From an uncultured Acetatifactor sp. (GTDB lineage: Bacteria > Bacillota > Clostridia > Lachnospirales > Lachnospiraceae), in contig CAJUIA010000016.1 in assembly GCA_910586485.1 (NCBI GenBank), positions 32,989 through 96,988 of the forward strand: a DNA stretch of 64,000 nucleotides. Reading direction: 5' to 3'. Position numbers and translations under genes: made by a program. Positions 1 to 8,561 of the stretch are shown in pieces. Position 1 is the stretch's first letter; every line of letters begins with the position of its first letter. The notes under the pieces are model-generated. The model did not search any database. It had not been told where the DNA came from and worked only from the letters and a program-made list of their open reading frames with translations.

Positions 1-284
1 CGACTTGGTGCGTGCACTTACAGAGAGACCGGAGGCTGAGAAAGGTCGGAACGCAGGCTGTTAAATGGACCACGGAGGGCGCGGCGAAAAGAAAACGGGG
101 ATTTAATCTGATTTTCTGAGTATACTGCGACGTGAGGCACGCGTGAGGTGGCAGGGATATAATGGTACACTTTATGTACATAGTATCTTAAGAGAGCGTC
201 TTATTAGACGAAGCAAGGTGGCACCGCGGGGAAATTGTATTCTCGTCCTTGGCAGAACAAAATGATTCTGCCAGGGACTTTTTT
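1..284 (+). promoter_or_regulatory. T-box leader (tRNA-Trp sensing) of the trp operon
   Basis: A T-box riboswitch fills the region before trpE. The conserved T-box core AAGGTGGCACCGCGGG is at 215-230. Its TGGC bulge at 219-222 would pair with a tRNA ending GCCA, which fits the G discriminator of bacterial tRNA-Trp. Stem I is visible: 11-15 pairs with 79-83, the GA-rich kink-turn strand is at 21-27, and a TGG triplet at 66-68 followed by ACC sits where the specifier codon should be. An intrinsic terminator follows. Known T-box logic is that uncharged tRNA-Trp stabilises the antiterminator and allows trp transcription. The promoter probably lies just left of the window. Trp specificity is inferred from the specifier position and the downstream genes. 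Confidence 0.93.
245..284 (+). terminator. T-box-controlled intrinsic terminator before trpE
   Basis: A 13-bp stem (245-257 with 266-278, one G-U pair) closes an 8-nt loop and is followed by six T residues at 279-284. It lies directly after the T-box core, so the core strand and the terminator are mutually exclusive in the usual way. It is the attenuation switch of the trp operon. Confidence 0.93.
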
Positions 285-383
285 GCGTGGATAAACGGAA
301 TCAGGTCTGAAGGGAAGCCGTTCGAACCTGTTTACGTGAATACAGCAGGAAGCCAGGCCGCAGACAGGAAAGGAGATTTGCTC

Positions 384-1874
384 ATGAAGACAAACCTGAC
401 ACTGGAGGAATGTAAAAAACTGGCGGCACAGGGAGATTACGGACTGATCCCCGTCTGCACGGAGATGCTTGCGGACATTTGCACGCCCCTGGAAATGCTG
501 CGGATTTTGAAGAAGGTCAGCAGACATGTTTTCCTGCTGGAAAGCGTGGATGCAGAGAAGCGATGGGGCCGGTATTCCTTTTTGGGATATGACCCGGCGC
601 TGGAGCTCACTTGCTGCGATGGTACGGTGAAAATCAAGACGCCGCTGGCAGTGCAGACAGTTAAAGAGGACGTCCGTAGCTGTATCCGTAATCTGATCCG
701 GGAGAACCGCAGTCCCAGGCTGGGAGCTCTGCCTTCCTTTACAGGCGGTTTGGTGGGGTATTTCTCTTACGATTATATTAAGTATGCAGAACCTAAGCTG
801 GAGTTGGATGCGGAAGATCAGGAGGGCTTTCAAGATGTAAACCTGATGCTGTTTCACAAGGTAATAGCCTTTGACAATGAAAGGCAGAGGCTGCTGCTGA
901 TTGTCAATGTGAAGACGGATGATCTGGAGACAAATTATCACCGGGCAATTCTGGAGCTGGAAGAAATGAAGCAGATGATCCGCAGAGGGGAGAAGGCGGT
1001 AGATGATCCCTTGAAGCTGAAATCGGATTTTCGTCCCCTTTTTAACGAGGCGGCATACTGCGGAATGGTGGAAAAGGCCAAAGGCTATATCCGGGAAGGG
1101 GACATTTTTCAGGTGGTGCTTTCCAACCGGCTGGAGGCGGAGATGGAAGGAAGCCTGCTGGACGCTTACCGGGTGCTGAGAATCAAGAATCCGTCCCCAT
1201 ATATGTTTTACTTTTCAGGTGCGGACGGCGAGATTGCCGGAGCCAGCCCGGAGACACTGGTAAAGCTGGAGCAGGATAAGCTATATACTTTTCCGCTGGC
1301 GGGAACCAGGCCACGGGGCAGGACGGAAGAGGAAGACCGGCTGCTGGAGCAGGAGCTGCGGGCGGACGAAAAGGAACGGGCGGAGCATAACATGCTGGTG
1401 GACTTAGGGAGGAACGACATCGGGAAGCTCAGCCGCGTGGGGACGGTGCAGGTGGAGAAATATATGTCCGTGGAACGGTATTCTCATGTGATGCACCTGG
1501 GATCCACTGTCAGCGGCATCATCCGAGAGGACCGGGATGCGCTGGATGCGGTGGATGCCATCCTGCCGGCGGGAACCCTGTCGGGAGCCCCCAAGCTCAG
1601 GGCCTGCCAGATCATCAATGAACTGGAGAATAACAAGCGGGGCATTTACGGCGGAGCCATCGGTTACATTTCCTTTACCGGCAGTCTGGATACCTGTATT
1701 GCCATCCGGCTGGCCTTTTCCAAGAACGGGAAGGTATTCATCCGTTCCGGGGCAGGCATTGTGGCAGACAGCGTGCCGGAGAAGGAATACAGGGAATGTA
1801 TTCAGAAAGCAGCGGCGGTGAAGGAAGCGATTGAGACGGCACAGGAGGGATTGAAAGATGATTCTTTTGATTGA
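384..1874 (+). CDS. trpE: Anthranilate synthase component I
   Basis: TrpE converts chorismate with ammonia or glutamine-derived ammonia into anthranilate, the first step of tryptophan synthesis. The 496-aa length is normal. The N-terminal LLES motif (residues 51-54) is part of the tryptophan feedback site. The C-terminal chorismate-binding domain has the usual blocks, including GASPETL, GTRPRG, ELRADEKERAEHNMLVDLGR and PAGTLSGAPK. The ATG at 384 is preceded by AGGAG. An in-frame start at 249 would lie inside the leader terminator and is rejected. The gene overlaps trpGD by 17 bases, which suggests translational coupling to the glutaminase partner. Confidence 0.97.
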   Translation: MKTNLTLEECKKLAAQGDYGLIPVCTEMLADICTPLEMLRILKKVSRHVFLLESVDAEKRWGRYSFLGYDPALELTCCDGTVKIKTPLAVQTVKEDVRSCIRNLIRENRSPRLGALPSFTGGLVGYFSYDYIKYAEPKLELDAEDQEGFQDVNLMLFHKVIAFDNERQRLLLIVNVKTDDLETNYHRAILELEEMKQMIRRGEKAVDDPLKLKSDFRPLFNEAAYCGMVEKAKGYIREGDIFQVVLSNRLEAEMEGSLLDAYRVLRIKNPSPYMFYFSGADGEIAGASPETLVKLEQDKLYTFPLAGTRPRGRTEEEDRLLEQELRADEKERAEHNMLVDLGRNDIGKLSRVGTVQVEKYMSVERYSHVMHLGSTVSGIIREDRDALDAVDAILPAGTLSGAPKLRACQIINELENNKRGIYGGAIGYISFTGSLDTCIAIRLAFSKNGKVFIRSGAGIVADSVPEKEYRECIQKAAAVKEAIETAQEGLKDDSFD

Positions 1875-3573
1875 TAATTATGACAGTTTTTCTTATAACG
1901 TATACCAGCTTACCGCCTCGGTGAATCCGGAAGTGAAGGTGGTACGCAATGATGAATTGGCGGTGGAGGAAATTGAGGCCCTTGCGCCCAGTCATATTAT
2001 TTTATCGCCGGGACCGGGCAGGCCTGCAGACGCAGGAATCTGTGAAGAGCTGGTCAGGCGCCTGGCTGGCCGGATTCCCATTCTTGGAATCTGCCTGGGG
2101 CATCAGGCTATCTGTGAGGTGTTCGGAGCCAGGGTTACTTATGCGAAGCAGCTTATGCACGGGAAGCAGTCCCTGGCGGCGCTGGATACGGACAGTGTGT
2201 TATTTCGGGGAATGAAGAGGGAAATTACGGTGGCACGCTATCATTCTTTGGCGGCGGAGCTGCCGCTGGATTCCGACATCCTGCGGGTGACGGCCAGGAC
2301 CTATGATGGGGAGATCATGGCGGTGGAGCATGCCCAATATCCCGTGTACGGCGTGCAGTTTCATCCGGAATCCGTGCTGACACCGGAGGGGTATCGGATC
2401 ATGGAAAACTTTCTGGGCAAAAAGAGGGTGATCTGCTGGGAAGAAGAGCCGTCGGAAGAAAGCGGAAAGCAGGAGAGCGGAGAAGGAAGAAAGCAGGAAA
2501 ACGGAGAAGGGAGAAAACCGGAGGGCGGAGATAAGAATAAGCAGGAAAGCGGAGAAGAAAAAATAGGCGAGGCGATTGTCAGGCTGTCGAAGAAGCAGGA
2601 CATCGGTTATGAGATGGCTAAGGCGGTGATGAACGAGATTATGAACGGCGAGGCCAGTGATGTGCAGAAGAGCGCCTACCTGACGGCCCTGTCTATGAAG
2701 GGGGAAACCATTGAAGAGATCACCGGCTCAGCGGAGGCCATGCGGGATCATGCGCTGCCGGTAGAACATGGTATGAAGGTGATGGAGATTGTGGGTACGG
2801 GCGGGGACGGCTCTAATTCTTTTAATATTTCCACCACCGCATCGTTGATCGTTGCCGGAGCGGGGGTGCCTGTGGCAAAGCATGGCAACCGTGCGGCAAG
2901 CTCCAAATCCGGCGCGGCGGATTGTCTGGAGGCGCTGGGAGTCAATATTTCGGTGGAGCCGGATAAGGCCGCCAGACTGCTTCATGAGGCGGGGATCTGC
3001 TTTCTGTTTGCTCAGAAATATCATACCGCCATGAAGCATGTGGGACCGATCCGTAAGGAGCTGGGTGTGCGCACGGTTTTTAACATTTTAGGACCGCTGA
3101 CCAATCCGGCCAGAGCCAGTATGCAGGTGATGGGGGTTTACGACAGAAGCCTGCTGGAGCCCATGGCCAAGGTACTTCTGAGCCTGGGCGTAAAGCGGGG
3201 TATGGTGGTATACGGGTTGGAAAAGCTGGATGAGATTTCAATCTGTGGACCTACGGATATTTGCTGTTTTAAGGAAGGAAAGACCCAGATGATCACCGTC
3301 ACCCCGGAAAGCGTGGGCTTAAGACGCGGCGAAAAAGGAGATCTTCTGGGCGGCACGCCGGCGGAAAATGCGGCAATCACCCGTTCCATCCTGGAGGGAA
3401 GAGAGCGGGGCGCAAAGCGGGATGCGGCGGTATTGAACGCAGCAGCGGCATTATTTGTTGCGGGTAAAGCAGCCGGTCTGACAGCGGCCGTGAAGCTGGC
3501 GGAGGAAACTATAGACAGCGGCAGGGCGTTAAGAAAGCTGAAGCAGTTTATGCAGCTGTCCAATCAGAAATGA
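1858..3573 (+). CDS. trpGD: Fused anthranilate synthase glutaminase / anthranilate phosphoribosyltransferase (TrpG-TrpD)
   Basis: This 571-aa protein joins two enzymes. Residues 1-190 are a class I glutamine amidotransferase with nucleophile C79 (GICLGHQ) and the H169/E171 pair (FHPES), supplying ammonia to TrpE. Residues about 238-571 are TrpD, which transfers phosphoribose from PRPP to anthranilate; the GTGGDGSNSFNIST loop is intact. Residues about 195-235 form a low-complexity linker rich in Glu, Gly, Lys and Gln. The fusion order matches the E. coli TrpGD protein, but the linker looks locally expanded. It follows trpE with a 17-base overlap and reaches trpC without a real gap, so it is part of one operon. 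Confidence 0.96.
   Translation: MILLIDNYDSFSYNVYQLTASVNPEVKVVRNDELAVEEIEALAPSHIILSPGPGRPADAGICEELVRRLAGRIPILGICLGHQAICEVFGARVTYAKQLMHGKQSLAALDTDSVLFRGMKREITVARYHSLAAELPLDSDILRVTARTYDGEIMAVEHAQYPVYGVQFHPESVLTPEGYRIMENFLGKKRVICWEEEPSEESGKQESGEGRKQENGEGRKPEGGDKNKQESGEEKIGEAIVRLSKKQDIGYEMAKAVMNEIMNGEASDVQKSAYLTALSMKGETIEEITGSAEAMRDHALPVEHGMKVMEIVGTGGDGSNSFNISTTASLIVAGAGVPVAKHGNRAASSKSGAADCLEALGVNISVEPDKAARLLHEAGICFLFAQKYHTAMKHVGPIRKELGVRTVFNILGPLTNPARASMQVMGVYDRSLLEPMAKVLLSLGVKRGMVVYGLEKLDEISICGPTDICCFKEGKTQMITVTPESVGLRRGEKGDLLGGTPAENAAITRSILEGRERGAKRDAAVLNAAAALFVAGKAAGLTAAVKLAEETIDSGRALRKLKQFMQLSNQK
2454..2562 (+). repeat. Degenerate tandem repeat coding the TrpG-TrpD linker
   Basis: Purine-rich units built on gcagga(g/a)agcggagaa recur at least four times with changes, giving the peptide pattern KQESGEG-RKQENGEG-RKPEGGD-NKQESGEE. 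The repeat stays in frame and falls exactly between the two enzyme domains. It probably arose by slippage and serves only as a flexible tether. Confidence 0.75.
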
Positions 3574-3581
3574 GGCGAAAT

Positions 3582-4376
3582 ATGATTTTAGATGAGATAG
3601 CGGTAAAGACAAGGGAGCGGATCCAGGCGGAGAAGAGAAGGGTGCCGCTGTCGGAAATGAAGGCCCTGGCGGCGGAGGCGAAGGCCCGCCGTCAGGAAGA
3701 AGGCGGGGAGGACTTTCCCTTTGAAAAGGCGCTGGCGAAGCCGGACATGAGCTTTATCTGCGAAGTAAAGAAGGCGTCCCCTTCAAAGGGGGTGATTGCG
3801 GAGCATTTCCCCTATCTGGAGATTGCAGAGGAATATGAGGCCGCAGGAGCGGACGCGGTTTCCGTGCTGACAGAGCCCTTTTATTTCAGGGGAAGCAATG
3901 ATTACCTTTTCCAGATTCGCAGGAAGGTTTCCCTTCCTTTGCTGCGCAAGGACTTTACAGTGGATGAATATATGATTTATCAGGCCAGGACCATAGGGGC
4001 AGACGCAATCCTGCTGATCTGTGCCATTTTAAGTCCGGGGCAGCTTTCCGAGTACGGAGGGATAGCCAGGGAGCTGGGGCTGTCGGCGCTGGTGGAGGCC
4101 CACGATGAGCGGGAGGTGGAAATGGCACTGGCGGCAAATGCCGGGATCATCGGCATCAACAATCGTAACCTGAAGGACTTTACCGTTGACATTGAAAATT
4201 CCGTTCGTCTGCGCAGTATGGTGTCTGGGAATATTCTGTATGTGTCGGAGAGCGGCATGAAGACCAGAGAGGACATTGCCAGACTGGAAGAAAACGGCAT
4301 TGACGGGGTGTTGATTGGGGAGAGGTTGATGCGCAGTCCGGACAAGGCAGGGCTGTTGCGGGAGTTGAAAGGTTAG
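3582..4376 (+). CDS. trpC: Indole-3-glycerol phosphate synthase
   Basis: TrpC closes the ring of CdRP to give indole-3-glycerol phosphate, the fourth step from chorismate. The 264-aa TIM-barrel protein has the catalytic-lysine block EVKKASPSKG (residues 61-70), LLRKDF, the NNRNL block and the C-terminal GVLIGERLM phosphate site. The ATG at 3582 is chosen because GAGG lies at 3572-3575 and MILDEIA is the usual N-terminus. An ATG at 3570 overlaps the trpGD stop but has no ribosome site. It is stand-alone rather than fused to TrpF as in enterobacteria. Confidence 0.96.
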   Translation: MILDEIAVKTRERIQAEKRRVPLSEMKALAAEAKARRQEEGGEDFPFEKALAKPDMSFICEVKKASPSKGVIAEHFPYLEIAEEYEAAGADAVSVLTEPFYFRGSNDYLFQIRRKVSLPLLRKDFTVDEYMIYQARTIGADAILLICAILSPGQLSEYGGIARELGLSALVEAHDEREVEMALAANAGIIGINNRNLKDFTVDIENSVRLRSMVSGNILYVSESGMKTREDIARLEENGIDGVLIGERLMRSPDKAGLLRELKG

Positions 4377-4388
4377 CGTGAAATTAGT

Positions 4389-4988
4389 ATGAAAATCAAA
4401 ATTTGCGGGCTGACCCGTCCGGAGGATATTGCGGCGGTCAACAGGATCCGACCGGATTTTATCGGCTTTGTGTTCTGGGAAAGGAGCAGGCGCTTTGTGA
4501 CGGCGGAGCAGGCGGCTCTTTTGAAAAAAGACCTGGATCCGGGGATTCGGGCGGTGGGGGTTTTTGTAGACGCCCCCTGCGGGGAGGTGATCGCCCTGCT
4601 GGAAAGAGGGGTTATAGACATTGCCCAGCTTCATGGGGAGGAATCCGAAGAGGATATACGGTATATTCAGGCGATGACTCACAGGCCGGTAATCAAGGCC
4701 GTCAGGGTTAAGAGCAGGTATGACGTGGAGGCCTGGCTGGATTCCGGGGCGGACTGGCTGCTGTTTGACAGCGGCATGGGAAGCGGAATTACCTTTGACT
4801 GGCGGCTGCTGGCGGGTGTGGACAGAGAGTATTTTCTGGCAGGAGGACTGACGCCGGAAAACCTGAGAGAGCTGCCGGAATTTCTGCATCCCTATGCGGT
4901 GGATCTAAGCTCCGGCGTGGAGACGGACGGGTATAAGGATCCGCAGAAAATACAAAAAGTGAAAGAATTGATGAGTTCCTATACGTAA
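4389..4988 (+). CDS. trpF: Phosphoribosylanthranilate isomerase
   Basis: TrpF performs the Amadori rearrangement of phosphoribosylanthranilate to CdRP. The 199-aa protein begins MKIKICGLTRPED, carrying the catalytic cysteine of the KICG motif (C6). The family blocks GFVFWERSRR, VGVFVD, QLHG, LLFDS and LAGGLTPEN, and a DLSSGVE phosphate site, are all present. The gene starts 12 bases after trpC with only a weak ribosome site (GTGAAATTAGT), so coupling to upstream translation is likely. Confidence 0.96.
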   Translation: MKIKICGLTRPEDIAAVNRIRPDFIGFVFWERSRRFVTAEQAALLKKDLDPGIRAVGVFVDAPCGEVIALLERGVIDIAQLHGEESEEDIRYIQAMTHRPVIKAVRVKSRYDVEAWLDSGADWLLFDSGMGSGITFDWRLLAGVDREYFLAGGLTPENLRELPEFLHPYAVDLSSGVETDGYKDPQKIQKVKELMSSYT

Positions 4989-5109
4989 AAAGAATTTGAT
5001 ATTGTTTGTGCTGCCGGAAGCATGTCGGGTGCAGGAAAAGAATGCAGGGTGAAAAAACGGTAAGAGAATACAGAAAGAGGTAACAGAAAAAGATAACGGG
5101 GAGGATATT

Positions 5110-6294
5110 ATGAGCAGAGGACGTTACGGAAATCACGGCGGACAGTATGTGTCGGAGACACTGATGAATGAGCTGATCCGTCTGGAAGAGAGCTATGAGC
5201 ATTACAAGGACGATCCGGAGTTTACCGGCGAGCTGAACAGGCTTTTGAATGAATATGCGGGCAGGCCTTCTTTGCTGTATTATGCGGAGAAAATGACAAG
5301 GGATCTGGGCGGAGCGAAAATTTATTTCAAACGCGAGGATTTAAATCATACCGGCTCTCACAAAATTAACAATGTGCTGGGGCAGGCGCTGCTGGCCAAA
5401 AAAATGGGCAAGACCAGGATCATTGCTGAGACGGGAGCCGGGCAGCACGGGGTGGCTACGGCTACGGCCGCGGCGCTTTTAGGGCTGGAATGTGAGATTT
5501 ACATGGGGAAGGAGGATACGGAGCGTCAGGCGCTGAATGTATACCGCATGGAGCTGCTGGGGGCCAGGGTGCATCCTGTTATCACGGGCACCCAGACCTT
5601 GAAGGACGCGGTCAACGAGTGTATGCGGGAGTGGACCAACCGAGTAAACGATACCCTTTATGTCCTCGGCTCTGTGATGGGGCCTCATCCCTTTCCCATG
5701 ATTGTCAGGGATTTCCAGAGTGTGATCAGTCGGGAGGCCCGGCAGCAGATTCTGGAAAAGGAAGGAAAGCTTCCGGCAGCAGTGGTGGCCTGCGTGGGCG
5801 GGGGAAGCAATTCCATGGGTATGTTCTGGAATTTTATCGGGGATCAGGACGTGGAGCTGATTGGCTGCGAAGCGGCGGGGAAGGGCGTGGATACGGCGCT
5901 GACGGCGGCCACCATTGCCACGGGCTCGCCGGGAATCTTCCACGGTATGAAATCTTATTTCTGTCAGGATGAGTACGGGCAGATTGCACCGGTGTATTCC
6001 ATATCTGCCGGGCTGGATTATCCCGGAATCGGGCCGGAGCACGCGCACCTCCATGACATCGGCAGGGCGCGGTATGTGCCCGTTACTGATGACGAGGCGG
6101 TGGATGCCTTTGAGTATATTGCCAGGACGGAGGGAATTATCTGTGCCGTGGAGAGCGCTCATGCCGTGGCTCATGTACGGAAGATTGCAAAGAATTACAG
6201 CCCGGAGCAGAGCATTATCATCTGTCTGTCCGGCAGGGGAGATAAGGATGTGGCGGCCATTGCCAGATACCGGGGCGTAGAAATCCATGATTAA
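5110..6294 (+). CDS. trpB: Tryptophan synthase beta chain
   Basis: TrpB condenses indole with serine using pyridoxal phosphate. The 394-aa protein belongs to the TrpB1 group, which works with TrpA. The PLP lysine is K85 in HTGSHKINN, and the phosphate loop GGGSNSMG and the AGKGVDT region are intact. A 121-base spacer separates it from trpF; I see no terminator there, only a strong GGGGAGG ribosome site. The gene overlaps the region before trpA closely, consistent with equal synthesis of the alpha2beta2 complex. Confidence 0.97.
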   Translation: MSRGRYGNHGGQYVSETLMNELIRLEESYEHYKDDPEFTGELNRLLNEYAGRPSLLYYAEKMTRDLGGAKIYFKREDLNHTGSHKINNVLGQALLAKKMGKTRIIAETGAGQHGVATATAAALLGLECEIYMGKEDTERQALNVYRMELLGARVHPVITGTQTLKDAVNECMREWTNRVNDTLYVLGSVMGPHPFPMIVRDFQSVISREARQQILEKEGKLPAAVVACVGGGSNSMGMFWNFIGDQDVELIGCEAAGKGVDTALTAATIATGSPGIFHGMKSYFCQDEYGQIAPVYSISAGLDYPGIGPEHAHLHDIGRARYVPVTDDEAVDAFEYIARTEGIICAVESAHAVAHVRKIAKNYSPEQSIIICLSGRGDKDVAAIARYRGVEIHD

Positions 6295-6325
6295 AAGTCC
6301 GATAAGACAAAGGAGTGACAGGAGC

Positions 6326-7141
6326 ATGTTAAAAAATAATCTGAGCAGGGTGTTTGACACCCCCAATAAAAAGGCTTTTATCTGCTTTTTGACCGCAGGG
6401 GATCCCACGGCGGACCGGACGGTGGAATACATTCTTAAGATGGAGCAGGCAGGGGCGGATCTGGTTGAAATTGGCATTCCCTTCTCCGATCCCACGGCGG
6501 AAGGCGTGGTCATTCAGGATGCCAATATCCGGGCGTTGAAAAACGGCATGACCACGGACGGGGTTTTTGAAATCGTTCGCAGAGTCAGGGAAAGGTCCCA
6601 CATTCCTCTGGCCTTTATGACCTATGCCAACCCGGTATTCCACTATGGTTATGACAGCTTTTTTACAAAATGTGAGCAGCTGGGCGTGGATGCCGTGATT
6701 GTTCCGGATATGCCCTATGAGGAAAAGCAGGAGATGGAGGGGCCTGCAAATGCGCACAATGTGGCGGTAATCTCTATGATCGCGCCCACCTCCGAGGACA
6801 GGATCCGGGAGATTGCTTCCGAGGCGAAGGGCTTTATCTATGTGGTCTCTTCCCTGGGAGTCACCGGTGTGCGCAGCGAGATTAAAACGGATCTGGGGGC
6901 CATTGTGGAGAGCATCCGCCGGGTGACAGACGTACCCTGTGCCATCGGTTTTGGCATCAGCACCCCGGAGCAGGCACGGAAGATGGCGGCAGTGTCCGAC
7001 GGAGCCATCGTGGGAAGCGCCATCGTGAAGCTGATTGCAAAATACGGGGAGCAGGCAGGGCCGGAAATTTACAAGTATGTGAAAAGTATGAAGGCTGCCG
7101 TGGCAGAATGCAAGGAGGATATTCCTGATCAAAGAGGCTGA
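6326..7141 (+). CDS. trpA: Tryptophan synthase alpha chain
   Basis: TrpA cleaves indole-3-glycerol phosphate to indole, which is channelled to TrpB. The 271-aa protein has the catalytic glutamate E48 in LVEIGIPFSDP and the aspartate of the same loop (D55). The phosphate-binding GFGIS and GSAIV blocks are present. The start at 6326 is chosen because AAAGGAG lies about 10 bases upstream and the N-terminus matches the family. An in-frame ATG at 6287 overlaps trpB but gives a non-homologous extension. This is the last recognisable trp gene. Confidence 0.96.
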   Translation: MLKNNLSRVFDTPNKKAFICFLTAGDPTADRTVEYILKMEQAGADLVEIGIPFSDPTAEGVVIQDANIRALKNGMTTDGVFEIVRRVRERSHIPLAFMTYANPVFHYGYDSFFTKCEQLGVDAVIVPDMPYEEKQEMEGPANAHNVAVISMIAPTSEDRIREIASEAKGFIYVVSSLGVTGVRSEIKTDLGAIVESIRRVTDVPCAIGFGISTPEQARKMAAVSDGAIVGSAIVKLIAKYGEQAGPEIYKYVKSMKAAVAECKEDIPDQRG

Positions 7142-7198
7142 CCGGCCTGCTTGAGGCTTGTGAGATTTCGCAGAGCGGAATCCGGGAGGGAGCGATAT

Positions 7199-8395
7199 AT
7201 GGTTACCTGCGAAGATGTTTTAAACCTGAAGCTGGATGGTATGCAGCTGATTGCCGGGGAAAAGGGACTTCACCGCGTGGTGTCGTGGACCTATATGGTT
7301 CAGACCAGACCCTATGCGGATCATATGAATCAGGGGAATTTTGCGCTGATCGTGGTGGATTATATCAGATTTGACTTTGAAGAGGCAGCGCGCAGTATGG
7401 AAGAGCTGAATGAGCTGGGAATTTCCGGCCTGGCCGTCTCCGTGGCGAATGACAGGGAAGAGGTGCCGGAGAGGATGATTGAACGGGCGAATGAGCTGGA
7501 GCTGCCTTTATTTTTTGTCCGCTGGGAAGGCGCCTCATTCGTGGATATTGCGCAGAGTATCGGCAGCCTGATTATACAGACCGGGATGGAAAATAAAAAA
7601 ACAGGGGATTACCTTTATAATCTGTTGTTTGGCTATGAAATCAATGACAAATATGTGGAAAAGATTTCCGGTCAGTTTGGATTGGATTTTTCCAGACCCT
7701 ATCGGGTGGGAGTGATTGTCATTGACCGAAAATATGGTGTCAATCTGGAACAGGATGAACATACCTATGAATACTATGCAGACTGCATGAATCGGGAAAT
7801 AAACAGCATGAAGGGCAGCTTTATGTTTATGCGTTTCCTGAATAAATTCGTACTGTTGTTTGAAGCACAGGAGAATAAGGAGATCGAGCATGAGCTGGAG
7901 CAGCTGCTCCGCAGGCTGGACGACAGGCCTCAGTTTAAGGGGCTGATCAGGAGTACCTGCATTTTGGGAGCGGCGTATCGGGATCCACGGGATTTCGGAC
8001 AGAGTTATCAGGAGGCTAAAAATCTCATTGCCAGGAAGGAGCTGCTGCCGAATCCCCGGAACAAAAAGGTATTGAGCGCCAGCTCCATGGGAATATACAA
8101 GTATATGTTCAACAGCGGAAACCAGGCGGAGATTTTGAGTTACTGCAATGAAAAGCTGCGGAAGCTGGAGGAATATGACCATGCAAACGGCACATTCCTG
8201 CAGGATACGCTGCTGGCCTATTATATGAACGGGTTCAGCGTGGGGAAAACGGCGGAGGCGCTGTTCATTCACCGGAATTCCCTGCAGTACCGCCTGAACA
8301 AGATAGAAGAGCTTCTGGGCATGGAGCTGAATGATTACATGGAATATCTGAATCTAATCAACTGTATTCTGGTGAAAAGACTGATGTTTTCCTAG
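7199..8395 (+). CDS. PucR-family transcriptional regulator
   Basis: The 398-aa protein has an N-terminal PucR ligand-sensing domain (VLNLKLDGMQLIAGEKGLHR, residues about 6-125), a middle GGDEF-like region as in the CdaR/PucR group, and a C-terminal helix-turn-helix (residues about 325-395) with the block SVGKTAEALFIHRNSLQYRL. Members control purine, amino-acid or sugar-acid catabolism. The ATG at 7199 follows GGGAGGG; an upstream TTG at 7151 is rejected. It starts 57 bases after trpA but is followed by a transporter and catabolic genes, so it more likely regulates those than trp. The ligand is unknown. Confidence 0.88.
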   Translation: MVTCEDVLNLKLDGMQLIAGEKGLHRVVSWTYMVQTRPYADHMNQGNFALIVVDYIRFDFEEAARSMEELNELGISGLAVSVANDREEVPERMIERANELELPLFFVRWEGASFVDIAQSIGSLIIQTGMENKKTGDYLYNLLFGYEINDKYVEKISGQFGLDFSRPYRVGVIVIDRKYGVNLEQDEHTYEYYADCMNREINSMKGSFMFMRFLNKFVLLFEAQENKEIEHELEQLLRRLDDRPQFKGLIRSTCILGAAYRDPRDFGQSYQEAKNLIARKELLPNPRNKKVLSASSMGIYKYMFNSGNQAEILSYCNEKLRKLEEYDHANGTFLQDTLLAYYMNGFSVGKTAEALFIHRNSLQYRLNKIEELLGMELNDYMEYLNLINCILVKRLMFS

Positions 8396-8402
8396 GATTA
8401 CT

Positions 8403-8437
8403 GTGCAAAATGACAAATATGACTGTGCGTTTTGCAC
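8403..8437 (+). promoter_or_regulatory. Inverted repeat, candidate operator
   Basis: GTGCAAAA (8403-8410) and TTTTGCAC (8430-8437) are perfect 8-bp arms separated by 19 bases. They end one base before a promoter-like -35 box. That position suits an activator or repressor site, and the neighbouring PucR-family protein is the natural candidate to bind it. The binding partner is inference. Confidence 0.5.
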
Positions 8438-8438
8438 G

Positions 8439-8467
8439 TTGATGAATGATCAAGGTTTGAGTAGAAT
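8439..8467 (+). promoter_or_regulatory. Candidate sigma-A promoter for the ABC importer operon
   Basis: TTGATG (8439-8444), a 17-base spacer and TAGAAT (8462-8467) resemble a housekeeping promoter. It lies just downstream of the inverted repeat at 8403-8437. A transcript from here would begin at about 8474, at the foot of the next hairpin. Confidence 0.5.
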
Positions 8468-8473
8468 ACTGAT

Positions 8474-8530
8474 AACAGCAAAGGCGCTGGGGAAGGCTTT
8501 CCCTGGCGCCTTTGCTGTTGAAATTTTTTT
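8474..8530 (+). terminator. Long hairpin with T-run between pucR-like gene and importer operon
   Basis: AACAGCAAAGGCGC (8474-8487) pairs with GCGCCTTTGCTGTT (8505-8518), and the intervening bases extend the stem through wobble pairs. A run of seven T follows at 8524-8530 after five bases. It could end the transcript of the regulator gene, or act as an attenuator at the start of the importer mRNA. The gap before the T-run makes it an imperfect terminator. Confidence 0.65.
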
Positions 8531-8561
8531 ATGAGCTGCACGGCAGCGGAGGAGGAATGTT

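Noticed and set aside
249..383. N-terminal extension of trpE
   Set aside because: It would start in the leader terminator, has no Shine-Dalgarno site and adds non-homologous residues.
204..941. Long minus-strand open frame opposite trpE
   Set aside because: It covers the T-box leader and trpE antisense, has no ribosome site or family motif, and the plus strand is clearly trpE.
4989..5109. Possible extra gene or attenuator between trpF and trpB
   Set aside because: No open frame with a ribosome site and no convincing hairpin; it reads as a plain spacer.
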